A stretch of DNA of 64,000 bases from Afipia birgiae 34632. GTDB lineage: Bacteria; Pseudomonadota; Alphaproteobacteria; Rhizobiales; Xanthobacteraceae. Below the pieces are notes generated by a model. It saw nothing but the letters and a program-made list of their open reading frames with translations. It was not told the origin of the DNA and did no database searches. Numbering within the stretch: the stretch's first letter is position 1; each line of letters starts with the position of its first letter. The stretch lies in the NCBI RefSeq assembly GCF_000308295.2, contig NZ_HG326652.1, positions 677,420 to 741,419 of the forward strand, given 5' to 3'. Shown here in pieces: positions 29,243 through 35,913 of the stretch. A program made the translations under genes and the position numbers.

Positions 29243-30109
29243 ATGGTCCCGCAGGAAAAGCGCGAAGCATTCCGGGCCATCCTGTCGGGCAAGGACGTCA
29301 TCAAGCCGGGCTCGGTGTACGATCCGATCTCGGCGCGCATCGCTGAAGACGTCGGGTTCGAACTCGGTCTGCTCGGCGGGTCTGCGGCGTCGCTGACAAT
29401 CATCGGCGATCCGGATCTGCTCCTGATCACGCTGTCGGAACTCGCCGAGCAGGTGCGGCGCATTTGCCGCGCCGGAAACATCCCGGTGCTGGTCGATGCC
29501 GATCACGGCTACGGCAACGCGCTCAATGTTCGGCGCACGGTGCAGGAGCTTGAGGCCGCCGGCGCTGCTGGTCTCACCATCGAGGACACGCTGCTGCCGC
29601 AGGCTTATGGACAAGCCAAACCGCAGGTGATCCCGATTGACGAAGGTGTCGGCAAGATGAAGGCGGCGCTCGATGGCCGGTCCGATCTGTCGCTGGTGAT
29701 CGTTGGCCGTACGGGCGCGGCGTCCATCACCAACATCGACGATACGGTTGCGCGTGCCAGGGCCTATGAGGCTGCAGGCGTCGATGCGCTGTTTTTCACC
29801 GGCTTGAAAACCCGTGCTGAGCTTCAGGCTATCGCCGCCGCAACGAAACTACCCATTATCATGGGGAGCGCCGATGGCGAACTTGCCGATATGGCTTTTT
29901 TGGCGAGCCAGCGGGTGCGCGTCGCCAATCAGGGGCATCAGCCGATCGCCGCGGCAATACAGGCTGTTTATGAAACGCAAAGAGCGTTGCGCGATGGCGT
30001 TGCACCGAAGGATTTGAAGGGACTGCCGTCAGCCGAGTTGACCAACCGCGTGATGCGCAGCGCGGAAATGAAGATACGCAACGAGAATTTCCTCGGGCTT
30101 AAGAACTAG
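29243..30109 (+). CDS. isocitrate lyase/PEP-mutase family enzyme (possible oxaloacetate decarboxylase)
   Basis: A TIM-barrel enzyme acting on alpha-keto or methylated tricarboxylates, 288 residues. The metal-binding VDADHGYGNALNV motif and GLTIEDTLLPQ are typical. The Cys of the KKCGH motif found in true isocitrate and methylisocitrate lyases is absent, so lyase activity of that kind is unlikely, and the relatives with this form decarboxylate oxaloacetate. GAGGGTGAA precedes ATG 29243. Its position behind the carboxylase gene suggests a joint role in propionate or C4-acid metabolism, which is inferred. Confidence 0.82.
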   Translation: MVPQEKREAFRAILSGKDVIKPGSVYDPISARIAEDVGFELGLLGGSAASLTIIGDPDLLLITLSELAEQVRRICRAGNIPVLVDADHGYGNALNVRRTVQELEAAGAAGLTIEDTLLPQAYGQAKPQVIPIDEGVGKMKAALDGRSDLSLVIVGRTGAASITNIDDTVARARAYEAAGVDALFFTGLKTRAELQAIAAATKLPIIMGSADGELADMAFLASQRVRVANQGHQPIAAAIQAVYETQRALRDGVAPKDLKGLPSAELTNRVMRSAEMKIRNENFLGLKN

Positions 30110-30126
30110 ACCACGAGGCCAGTGTG

Positions 30127-30426
30127 ATGAGCGACATCATCCGCCACATCATCGTTCGAGGGAGGGTACAGGGCGTGGGGTACCGCGCCTGGATCGAGGG
30201 CGAGGCGATTGAGCGGGGGCTCGCCGGATGGGCGCGCAACCGCAGGGACGGCACGGTGGAAGCGGTGCTTTCCGGTTCCGAAGCCGATGTGGCTGGGCTG
30301 ATCGAAAAATGTCAGCACGGGCCCGGCATGGCGCGCGTGACCGCGATCGATCACGAACCGGCTGGCGAAGACATGTTGAAACTGCGCGCGACCGGTGAGC
30401 GCTTCTCGGTTCTGCCAACGATCTGA
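30127..30426 (+). CDS. acyP: acylphosphatase
   Basis: A small cytosolic enzyme of 99 residues that hydrolyses carboxyl-phosphate bonds such as acetyl phosphate. The signature VRGRVQGVGYRAW holds the catalytic Arg20, and GWARNRRDGTVE holds the catalytic Asn38; both spacings match the family. It starts 17 bases after the PEP-mutase-family gene and overlaps no neighbour, so it is likely the last gene of a three-gene operon beginning with the carboxylase. A GTG at 30124 is the only other upstream start. Confidence 0.92.
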   Translation: MSDIIRHIIVRGRVQGVGYRAWIEGEAIERGLAGWARNRRDGTVEAVLSGSEADVAGLIEKCQHGPGMARVTAIDHEPAGEDMLKLRATGERFSVLPTI

Positions 30427-30433
30427 TGCGGTA

Positions 30434-31288
30434 TTATTTCGCGCTGGCTTCCTTGCGGAAGGTCGCCGCGAGAATGCGTAGCGCAGACCGCTTCGATGCG
30501 TCGCTGACGCGGGAATAGAGCATCACTTTGGATGGGCTGAGCCGGGGCAATCCGAACGCCGGTCCGACATCGACCGTGCCGGCGGGCGCGATCCGCTTCG
30601 CAAGCGGTGCGACCGCCAGTCCTGCGGATGCAGCGGCGGCGACAGCCGTCACTCCTCCACCAATGAAAGCTTCATTCCATTTGACGCCAGCCTTGTCGAG
30701 TACTCGGGCTGCCGTGGCCCGGACTCCGCATGGCGAGGCCAGCGTTGCGACACGCAGCATTTCGCCCTTGGCCCAGTGGAATCCGGGCGAGGCGAACCAG
30801 CCGAAGTCATCGGTGCAAAGGTTTTCCCCGCCGCGCCGGCTTCCTTCCTGACGCACCACAACCGCATCAAGTTCGCCGCCATCGAAAGCGTCCAGCAGCG
30901 TTCGCGAGAAATCGATGGTCACCGCCAGTGTCAGTGAGGGCGCCGCGCCGCGCAGCTTTTCGAGAATGGGCACCAGTTCGGGGCCCGCGGCGTGGTCGCT
31001 GATGCCAAGGGTCAGTTGCTGGCTCACCGGAATGGACCCCGATAGCGCGCGGTTGTGGGCGGCGATCAGTGCGCGGGCATTGTCCTGAAACGCTGCGCCG
31101 TCGGCGGTCAGGCGGACCGCGCGGGGAGAGCGCTCCACCAGCCGCTTTCCAAGCGTGGCTTCGAGGCGCTGGAGCTTCATGCTGACGCCAGCCTGCGTCG
31201 TGCCGAGCGCCTCGGCGGCGCGGGTAAAGCTCTGCAACTCGGCCACCAGCAGGAAGGCCTGAACGGTCGGGATATCAAGGGCGTTCAT
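30434..31288 (-). CDS. LysR-family transcriptional regulator
   Basis: A 284-residue DNA-binding regulator. The N-terminal winged helix has TVQAFLLVAELQSFTRAAEAL and GTTQAGVSMKLQRLEATLGK, the LysR signature. The rest is a periplasmic-binding-protein-like effector domain (about 90-280). It is divergent from the tautomerase gene, and a TTATGAT-N11-ATCATAA dyad lies between them, as LysR regulators usually control the divergent neighbour and themselves. The effector is unknown. It converges with acyP (7-base gap). Confidence 0.92.
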   Translation of the reverse strand: MNALDIPTVQAFLLVAELQSFTRAAEALGTTQAGVSMKLQRLEATLGKRLVERSPRAVRLTADGAAFQDNARALIAAHNRALSGSIPVSQQLTLGISDHAAGPELVPILEKLRGAAPSLTLAVTIDFSRTLLDAFDGGELDAVVVRQEGSRRGGENLCTDDFGWFASPGFHWAKGEMLRVATLASPCGVRATAARVLDKAGVKWNEAFIGGGVTAVAAAASAGLAVAPLAKRIAPAGTVDVGPAFGLPRLSPSKVMLYSRVSDASKRSALRILAATFRKEASAK

Positions 31289-31305
31289 TTTATAATCACA
31301 GATCG

Positions 31306-31330
31306 TTATGATTGTTATCTGATATCATAA
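31306..31330. promoter_or_regulatory. LysR-type operator, TTATGAT-N11-ATCATAA
   Basis: The dyad has 7-base arms with an 11-base spacer, the spacing and T-N11-A form of LysR-type boxes. It lies 18 bases before the regulator's start on one side and about 70 bases before the tautomerase start on the other. A related partial dyad TATAATCACAGATCGTTAT overlaps its left part. Confidence 0.7.
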
Positions 31331-31400
31331 GATACCAAGATGATGCGCCAGGGTCTAGTTTCTCTCCATGCGTTGCCCGCGCAATTTCAGGAGAACGTCC

Positions 31401-31829
31401 ATGCCCCTCATCAACGTCCAGTACACGTCACACCGTCACGCTCCGTCGCTGAAAGCCGATATCGCGGCTGCTGTCACCAAGCTCTCGGCGGACATCCTGC
31501 ACAAGGACCCCAAGGTCACCGCGGTGATCGTGCAATCCGTGGATGCGGCCGACTGGTTCGCCGGCGGACAATCGCTGGCCGAGCAAAAGCTGGCCAGCGT
31601 CTGGGTCGATATTCACATCTCCGACGGAACCAACAGCAAGGACGAGAAGGCGGACTTCATCGCAGCAACATTCAAGCGGATGGATGACCTGCTCGGCCCG
31701 CTGCACAACGAGAGCTACATCTACGTCCATGATGCGCGCTCGGATGCTTACGGGTTCGGCGGCCTGACCCAGGAACGCCGCTATATCGCCGGCAAGCTGG
31801 CGAGCGCGCCGCGCAGCGCCGCAGCCTGA
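31401..31829 (+). CDS. tautomerase-superfamily (4-oxalocrotonate tautomerase-like) protein
   Basis: A 142-residue protein starting Met-Pro-Leu-Ile, so that Pro becomes the N-terminal catalytic base after Met removal, as in the tautomerase superfamily. The fold would be two beta-alpha-beta units: the family-like VTAVIVQSVDAADWFAGG and the later SYIYVHDARSDAYGFGG. It is about twice the length of 4-oxalocrotonate tautomerase. CAGGAG lies at good distance before ATG 31401. Control by the divergent LysR regulator is inferred. The substrate is unknown. Confidence 0.83.
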   Translation: MPLINVQYTSHRHAPSLKADIAAAVTKLSADILHKDPKVTAVIVQSVDAADWFAGGQSLAEQKLASVWVDIHISDGTNSKDEKADFIAATFKRMDDLLGPLHNESYIYVHDARSDAYGFGGLTQERRYIAGKLASAPRSAAA

Positions 31830-31853
31830 GGTAGACCCCAACTTATGATCAGC

Positions 31854-31901
31854 ACCTTCGAGGACTCCAAGGATCTCCTCGAAGGTCTCTGCTTCAGAGA
31901 C
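31854..31901. terminator. two adjacent hairpins between convergent genes
   Basis: ACCTTCGAGGA (31854-31864) pairs with TCCTCGAAGGT (31876-31886) over 11 perfect bases with an 11-base loop. GTCTCTG and CAGAGAC (31885-31901, loop CTT) form a second stem directly after it. The tautomerase gene ends at 31829 and the TPR gene's stop overlaps the second stem. No long T-run follows, so the terminator call is moderate. Confidence 0.5.
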
Positions 31902-32388
31902 TTCGATCGACGCCGATGTGCGGAACAATCTTCAAAATACTGTTCCGCTGAGCCAGGGCCAAATCATAGTCAGGCTTGAGTGCGAGAGCAGAATCGAAGC
32001 TGGTGAGCGCCTCCTGATGCCGTCCGAGTTGCTGGAGGGCGAGACCCCGGTTGTAGTGGAGCATTGCAACGTTCGGCTGCAGGCTGATCGCGAGCCGGAG
32101 CTGCTGCTCGACAGCTTCGAATCTGCGTTGCTGGAGTAATGCTACGCCAAGGAGATACATCGCATCGGGGTGTTTCGGCTCTGCTTGCAGGATGGCCCGA
32201 TACGCCTTTTCCGCTTCCGCGATCTGCCCGCGCTGATGGTGGCTCTTGGCCACGGTGATATCGGGCGGTACCGCGCGATGCCGCTCGGCGTCGAGCTTCT
32301 TCAGCAGCTGCGACGCATCCGCATGATTTGGTTCGATATCAAGAATCTGGCGGCAAGCCTGCGTGGCGGCGTTGAGATTTCCTTCCAA
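31894..32388 (-). CDS. tetratricopeptide-repeat protein, probably 5'-truncated
   Basis: The 164 residues form about four TPR units: ATQACRQILDIEPNHADA, GQIAEAEKAYRAILQAEPKH, RRFEAVEQQLRLAISLQPNV and GRHQEALTSFDSALALKPDY. No ATG exists at the 5' end. The frame opens after a TAG at 32413 and the only candidate is TTG 32388, inside what looks like an earlier repeat. A larger TPR protein has probably lost its N-terminus. It lies between the LysR/tautomerase genes and lipB. It may be a pseudogene. Confidence 0.55.
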   Translation of the reverse strand: MEGNLNAATQACRQILDIEPNHADASQLLKKLDAERHRAVPPDITVAKSHHQRGQIAEAEKAYRAILQAEPKHPDAMYLLGVALLQQRRFEAVEQQLRLAISLQPNVAMLHYNRGLALQQLGRHQEALTSFDSALALKPDYDLALAQRNSILKIVPHIGVDRSL

Positions 32389-32450
32389 ATCGAGAATCCG
32401 TTGCCGATCACCCTATGGGCGGCGTCCACTGGCAGGGCGGTGCGCAGCGC

Positions 32451-33158
32451 TCAGGCGCCAAAGATGTCCTCGAACGCCAGCTTCAGGGCAACGTCGACAT
32501 CGTGCATCGTGACTGGCAGACCGAGATCGACAAGGCTGGTGACGCCGTAGCTGGGATCTTCGACGCCACACGGGACAATACCCGAAAAGTGCGTGAGATC
32601 CGGCTCGACGTTGATCGAGATGCCGTGCAGCGAGACCCAGCGCTTCAGGCGGACCCCGATTGCGGCGATCTTGTCCTCGTGGGAAGGGCCTCTTTCAGGC
32701 CGCGCCACCCAGACGCCGACACGATCCTCGCGCCGTTCGCCGCGGACATTGAAGGCGGCGAGGGCGCGAATCGTGAACTGCTCAAGGCTGGCCACATAGG
32801 CGCGGACGTCAGGACGGCGGCGCTTGAGGTCGAGCATCAGATAGACCACCCGCTGCCCGGGACCGTGATAGGTGAATTGCCCACCCCGGCCCGTGGAGAA
32901 CACCGGAAAGCGTGCATCGATCAGGTCACCGGGTTTTGCACTGGTTCCTGACGTGTACAGCGGGGGGTGCTCCAACAGCCAGACAAGCTCGGACGCGTGG
33001 CCGGCGGCAATGTCCGCCGCCCGCTTTTCCATGATGTCGATAGCTTCGGGATAGGCCACCGGCGAATCCGTTACCAGCCACTCGGCGGGTGGGCCGGATC
33101 GGGCGAAAAATGACGTCAGGGCAGGGTCTTCGCGGCGCTCCTGGAGCACATTAACCAT
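32451..33158 (-). CDS. lipB: lipoyl(octanoyl) transferase
   Basis: Transfers octanoate from acyl carrier protein to the lipoyl domains of dehydrogenase complexes in the cytosol. The family motif [22 protein letters not shown] and the catalytic Lys in [12 protein letters not shown] are present. The nucleophilic Cys is in GIVPCGVED, and the Lys-Cys pair shows an active enzyme. Length 235 fits. It starts 42 bases from the divergent fliN-like gene. The lipA partner is not in the window. Confidence 0.95.
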   Translation of the reverse strand: MVNVLQERREDPALTSFFARSGPPAEWLVTDSPVAYPEAIDIMEKRAADIAAGHASELVWLLEHPPLYTSGTSAKPGDLIDARFPVFSTGRGGQFTYHGPGQRVVYLMLDLKRRRPDVRAYVASLEQFTIRALAAFNVRGERREDRVGVWVARPERGPSHEDKIAAIGVRLKRWVSLHGISINVEPDLTHFSGIVPCGVEDPSYGVTSLVDLGLPVTMHDVDVALKLAFEDIFGA

Positions 33159-33200
33159 TGGGTAACCATAACCGTGGTGATCTGAAGCTATCGTTCATTT

Positions 33201-33461
33201 GTGGATGCGGATGTCAAAGTGCCAACCCTCGATAACGTCTCTGTCGATCTGATGGTGGTTCTCGGAACCACCTCGATGCCGGTCCATCAGGTGATGCGGC
33301 TGAGCCGCGGCGCCATCATAGAACTGGATGCGACCGAGCAGGACGAGGTCAAGGTGCTCGCCAACAACCTGCCGGTTGCCAGCGGTGTGGTGGTCGTCAA
33401 CCGCAACCGGATCGCGGTCGAAGTCAAGCAAATGCTGCCCCGGACGCCTGACCACAGATAG
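33201..33461 (+). CDS. fliN: FliN-family flagellar motor switch protein (orphan)
   Basis: An 86-residue protein with the SpoA/FliN C-terminal domain: VSVDLMVVLGTTSMPVHQVM and LSRGAIIELD, then EVKVLANNLPVASGVVVVNR. It starts at GTG 33201; a stop lies just upstream, so no longer form exists. FliN proteins form part of the flagellar C-ring and bind CheY-P with FliM. No other flagellar gene is in the window. Isolated fliN-like genes occur in this group, so it may be an extra copy to a set elsewhere. Its function here is uncertain. Confidence 0.82.
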   Translation: MDADVKVPTLDNVSVDLMVVLGTTSMPVHQVMRLSRGAIIELDATEQDEVKVLANNLPVASGVVVVNRNRIAVEVKQMLPRTPDHR

Positions 33462-33572
33462 TCTTGGAAGCCTTTGACTAAGCTGCTCCAAGGCCTTGTC
33501 CCACCATCTTCGATTTGTTACATGGGCGCCGGTTGATCCCGCGCCGGGTGTGAATCCGGGGCCGATCTTTTA

Positions 33573-33657
33573 GCGCTCGTGGCGGAATTGGTAGACGCGC
33601 TGCCTTGAGGTGGCAGTCCGTAACAGGGTGGGGGTTCGAGTCCCTCCGAGCGCACCA
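33573..33657 (+). tRNA. tRNA-Leu (anticodon GAG)
   Basis: GCGCTCG at the 5' end pairs with CGAGCGC at the 3' end, followed by ACCA, so CCA is encoded. The anticodon stem CTGCC/GGCAG encloses TTGAGGT, giving GAG. A long variable arm (TCCGTAACAGGGTGG) and the T loop GGGTTCGAGTCCC agree with a class II tRNA-Leu. Its 85-nt length fits. A following small membrane ORF and the ArsR cassette lie downstream. Confidence 0.95.
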
Positions 33658-33856
33658 CCTCAAAAAATAGCTTTGAAATCATTCAGCTTTCGGCTCTCGC
33701 GCCCGCACGCCGTGCGTAGGTGAGGGAATTAGATGTGTCCGTTTCGGCCCTTGCCAGCTTCTTCACCGCGTCGCGGTCGCGATTGCATCTGACGGAGCGG
33801 AACTACAGGGGAAACTCGGCATTATCTCCACAGGCTCCCTAATATTGGAGGCTGCT

Positions 33857-34006
33857 ATGGCTCATCATTGGCATCAGCTGTTCGGAAGCCCGGCCGAAGA
33901 CATGAATGACGCCGGTCTTGACGAGGCTGCGTATGTCGCCAGCTGGGGCCTGAGTTGTGCGGCAGTGGCTGGCGTCGTTCTGCTGATTTGGCAATTCAAC
34001 GTTTGA
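33857..34006 (+). CDS. 49-residue single-pass membrane microprotein
   Basis: TTGGAGG lies directly before ATG 33857. The product begins MAHHWHQLFGSPAED and ends with a hydrophobic helix GLSCAAVAGVVLLIWQ followed by FNV and TGA. A helix with an acidic N-terminus (DEAAYVASW) points to an inner-membrane protein with the N-terminus in the cytoplasm. It is followed within 170 bases by the arsR-like gene on the same strand and has a Cys in the helix. I do not recognise the family. The very strong ribosome site and the clean helix are the reasons to accept it. Confidence 0.6.
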   Translation: MAHHWHQLFGSPAEDMNDAGLDEAAYVASWGLSCAAVAGVVLLIWQFNV

Positions 34007-34113
34007 GGCCAAATTTTTCGGCGGTCGAAGTATTTGGCGATGCAGCGGCCCCGACTCATTACGACGGGCAGCGATTGCTGTAAGTCCCTCTGAGACCTTC
34101 GCACCATAATCCA

Positions 34114-34136
34114 TATTTCGATAATTCTAGAAATAT
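34114..34136. promoter_or_regulatory. ArsR-type operator, copy 1
   Basis: The 17-base TATTTCGATAATTCTAG at 34114-34130 lies about 45 bases before the arsR-like start. It is completed on the right to an inverted pair ATATTTC...GAAATAT (34113-34136). The same 17 bases recur at 34503-34519 between the regulator and the next gene. The position before the regulator suggests autoregulation. Confidence 0.6.
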
Positions 34137-34173
34137 AGTTGACTTCGGCATGTAAGAGCAGGAATGTAAGGTC

Positions 34174-34488
34174 ATGAAACTCGACGATGCATCCGCTCGC
34201 CTGGAAGCTCTGGGCAATCCGACCCGGCTCAAAATTTATCGTGCGCTTGTTCGCGCGGGCGATGCCGGGATGCCGGTGGGGCGTTTGCAGGACAAGCTGA
34301 AAATCGCGCCTTCGACCCTGTCGCATCACATCAAGGCTTTGGTTGTGGTCGGCCTGGTCACCCAGGTCCGCGAGTCGACGACCTTGGTTTGCCACGCGAA
34401 CTACACGGTGATGCAGGAGCTGGTCGATTTCCTCGTGGCCGAGTGTTGCGCGGATGCCGAGTGCAAGGATGCAAAAACCGCGGCCTGA
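34174..34488 (+). CDS. ArsR-family transcriptional regulator
   Basis: A 104-residue winged-helix repressor. LEALGNPTRLKIYRALVRAG and LKIAPSTLSHHIKALVVVGLV are the ArsR helix-turn-helix. Cys residues lie at C73 (LVCHANY) and in the tail at C91, C92 and C97, a possible thiol site for As(III), Sb(III) or another soft metal, but the classic N-terminal CXC metalloid motif of ArsR is missing. It lies under its own operator copy and is followed by the flavoprotein and MFS genes, all on the same strand. Its inducer is unknown. Confidence 0.88.
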   Translation: MKLDDASARLEALGNPTRLKIYRALVRAGDAGMPVGRLQDKLKIAPSTLSHHIKALVVVGLVTQVRESTTLVCHANYTVMQELVDFLVAECCADAECKDAKTAA

Positions 34489-34502
34489 TTCTTTGCGGCT
34501 GT

Positions 34503-34519
34503 TATTTCGATAATTCTAG
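34503..34519. promoter_or_regulatory. ArsR-type operator, copy 2
   Basis: TATTTCGATAATTCTAG is an exact copy of the site at 34114-34130, placed in the 48-base gap between the arsR-like gene and the flavoprotein gene. Two identical sites flanking the regulator indicate that its product controls both its own expression and the next gene separately. Confidence 0.65.
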
Positions 34520-34536
34520 TTTGATGGGAGAAGATC

Positions 34537-35904
34537 ATGAGTGACGCAAAGGCAGTGGCCGTGATCGGGGCAGGGCCTGTTGGCCTTGCCGCAGCCGCAC
34601 ACGTCCTTGAGCGGGGGATGACCCCGATTGTCCTGGAGGCCGGTGCCGACATTGGCCATGCCGTGCGTCAGTGGCAGCACGTCCAGCTGTTTTCGCCGTG
34701 GGAGTACAATATCGACGGCGCTGCACAGCGCCTGCTTGCCGCGACCGGCTGGAATTCGCCGGCACCCGATCAGTATCCCACCGGTGGCGAACTGCTGGAG
34801 TTCTATCTGGAGCCTCTCGCCAAGAGGACTGAACTCAAGCCGCATATTCACACGTCGAGTCGTGTGACGGACATCAGCCGTGTCGGATTCGACAAGCTCA
34901 AGACAGGGGGCCGGGAGGCGGCACCGTTCGAAATCCGCTACCAGAATGGTCAGGGGCCGAAGACGATACGCGCTGACGCCGTCATCGATGCGTCGGGCAC
35001 ATGGCATGCCCCGAATCCTGCCGGCGCCAACGGGCTGAGTGCCATCGGCGAACGGGAAAACCAGAACAGGATTGCTTACGGCATGCCCGACGTATGGGGA
35101 GCCGATCGTCAGCGTTATGCTGGAAAACGGGTCGCCGTGCTTGGCGCGGGCCATTCCGCCATCGGAACGCTGACCGAACTTGCCCGGCTCAAGGCCCAGT
35201 CGCCGGGGATGGAGGTCATCTGGCTGCTGCGTGGTGACAATCCGGCAAAAGCCTTCGGCGGCGGCGCCAACGACAAGCTCGCCGCCCGTGGCGAGCTTGG
35301 TTCAGCGTTCGGTGCGCTGGTCGCCGCTGGAGACATCCGGGTCGAGAAGGATTTTCGCGTGACGCATCTGAGCGCGGACAAGGATGGTTTGCGGATCGGC
35401 GGCGGCTCTGCCTGCTGCGGCCGCAATGTCATCGCCGACGAACTGATCGTCGCGACCGGGTTTCGTTCAGACCTGAGCTTTGTTCGCGAATTGAGGATTC
35501 AGCTCGACCCCGCGATTGAATGTCCGGTTGCACTGGCGCCACTGATTGATCCCAACGAGCACAGTTGCGGGACGGTCAGGCCTCACGGCGCGCGCGAACT
35601 GGCGCAGGACGAGCCGGGATTTTATTTTGCCGGCATGAAGTCTTATGGGCGAGCGCCAACGTTCCTGATGCTGACGGGGTACGAGCAGGTCCGCTCCATC
35701 GCAGCCGAGATTGCCGGTGATCACGAGGCCGCGAATCGGGTTCAACTTGTCCTGCCTGAAACGGGTGTGTGCAGTCGCGCACCGGCGGCTGGCGCGGGCG
35801 GAGGCAGCTGCTGCGGAGGAACCGCACCGGCGGGCGTCGATGCTTGCTGTGTGGACGATGCTGCGGCAAAGCAGGATGGCAAATCCGGCTGTGGTTGCGG
35901 CTAG
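34537..35904 (+). CDS. flavin-dependent monooxygenase-like protein with Cys-rich C-terminal tail
   Basis: A two-dinucleotide-fold flavoprotein of 455 residues. The FAD motif GAGPVG is at 11-16 and the NAD(P)H motif GAGHSAIG at 203-210. ATGFRSD near 306-312 and GYEQVRSIAAE near 391 are typical of flavin monooxygenases. A tail from about 411 to 454 holds seven Cys (C412, C425-C426, C437-C438, C452, C454) in CC and CGC patterns, with a further CC pair at 293-294. This is unlike usual flavoprotein ends and could bind a thiophilic metal(loid) and pass it to the flavin site. In ars operons, flavin monooxygenases (for example ArsV-like) oxidise trivalent organoarsenicals. That function here is inferred from context. 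Confidence 0.8.
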   Translation: MSDAKAVAVIGAGPVGLAAAAHVLERGMTPIVLEAGADIGHAVRQWQHVQLFSPWEYNIDGAAQRLLAATGWNSPAPDQYPTGGELLEFYLEPLAKRTELKPHIHTSSRVTDISRVGFDKLKTGGREAAPFEIRYQNGQGPKTIRADAVIDASGTWHAPNPAGANGLSAIGERENQNRIAYGMPDVWGADRQRYAGKRVAVLGAGHSAIGTLTELARLKAQSPGMEVIWLLRGDNPAKAFGGGANDKLAARGELGSAFGALVAAGDIRVEKDFRVTHLSADKDGLRIGGGSACCGRNVIADELIVATGFRSDLSFVRELRIQLDPAIECPVALAPLIDPNEHSCGTVRPHGARELAQDEPGFYFAGMKSYGRAPTFLMLTGYEQVRSIAAEIAGDHEAANRVQLVLPETGVCSRAPAAGAGGGSCCGGTAPAGVDACCVDDAAAKQDGKSGCGCG

Positions 35905-35913
35905 TATCGACAG

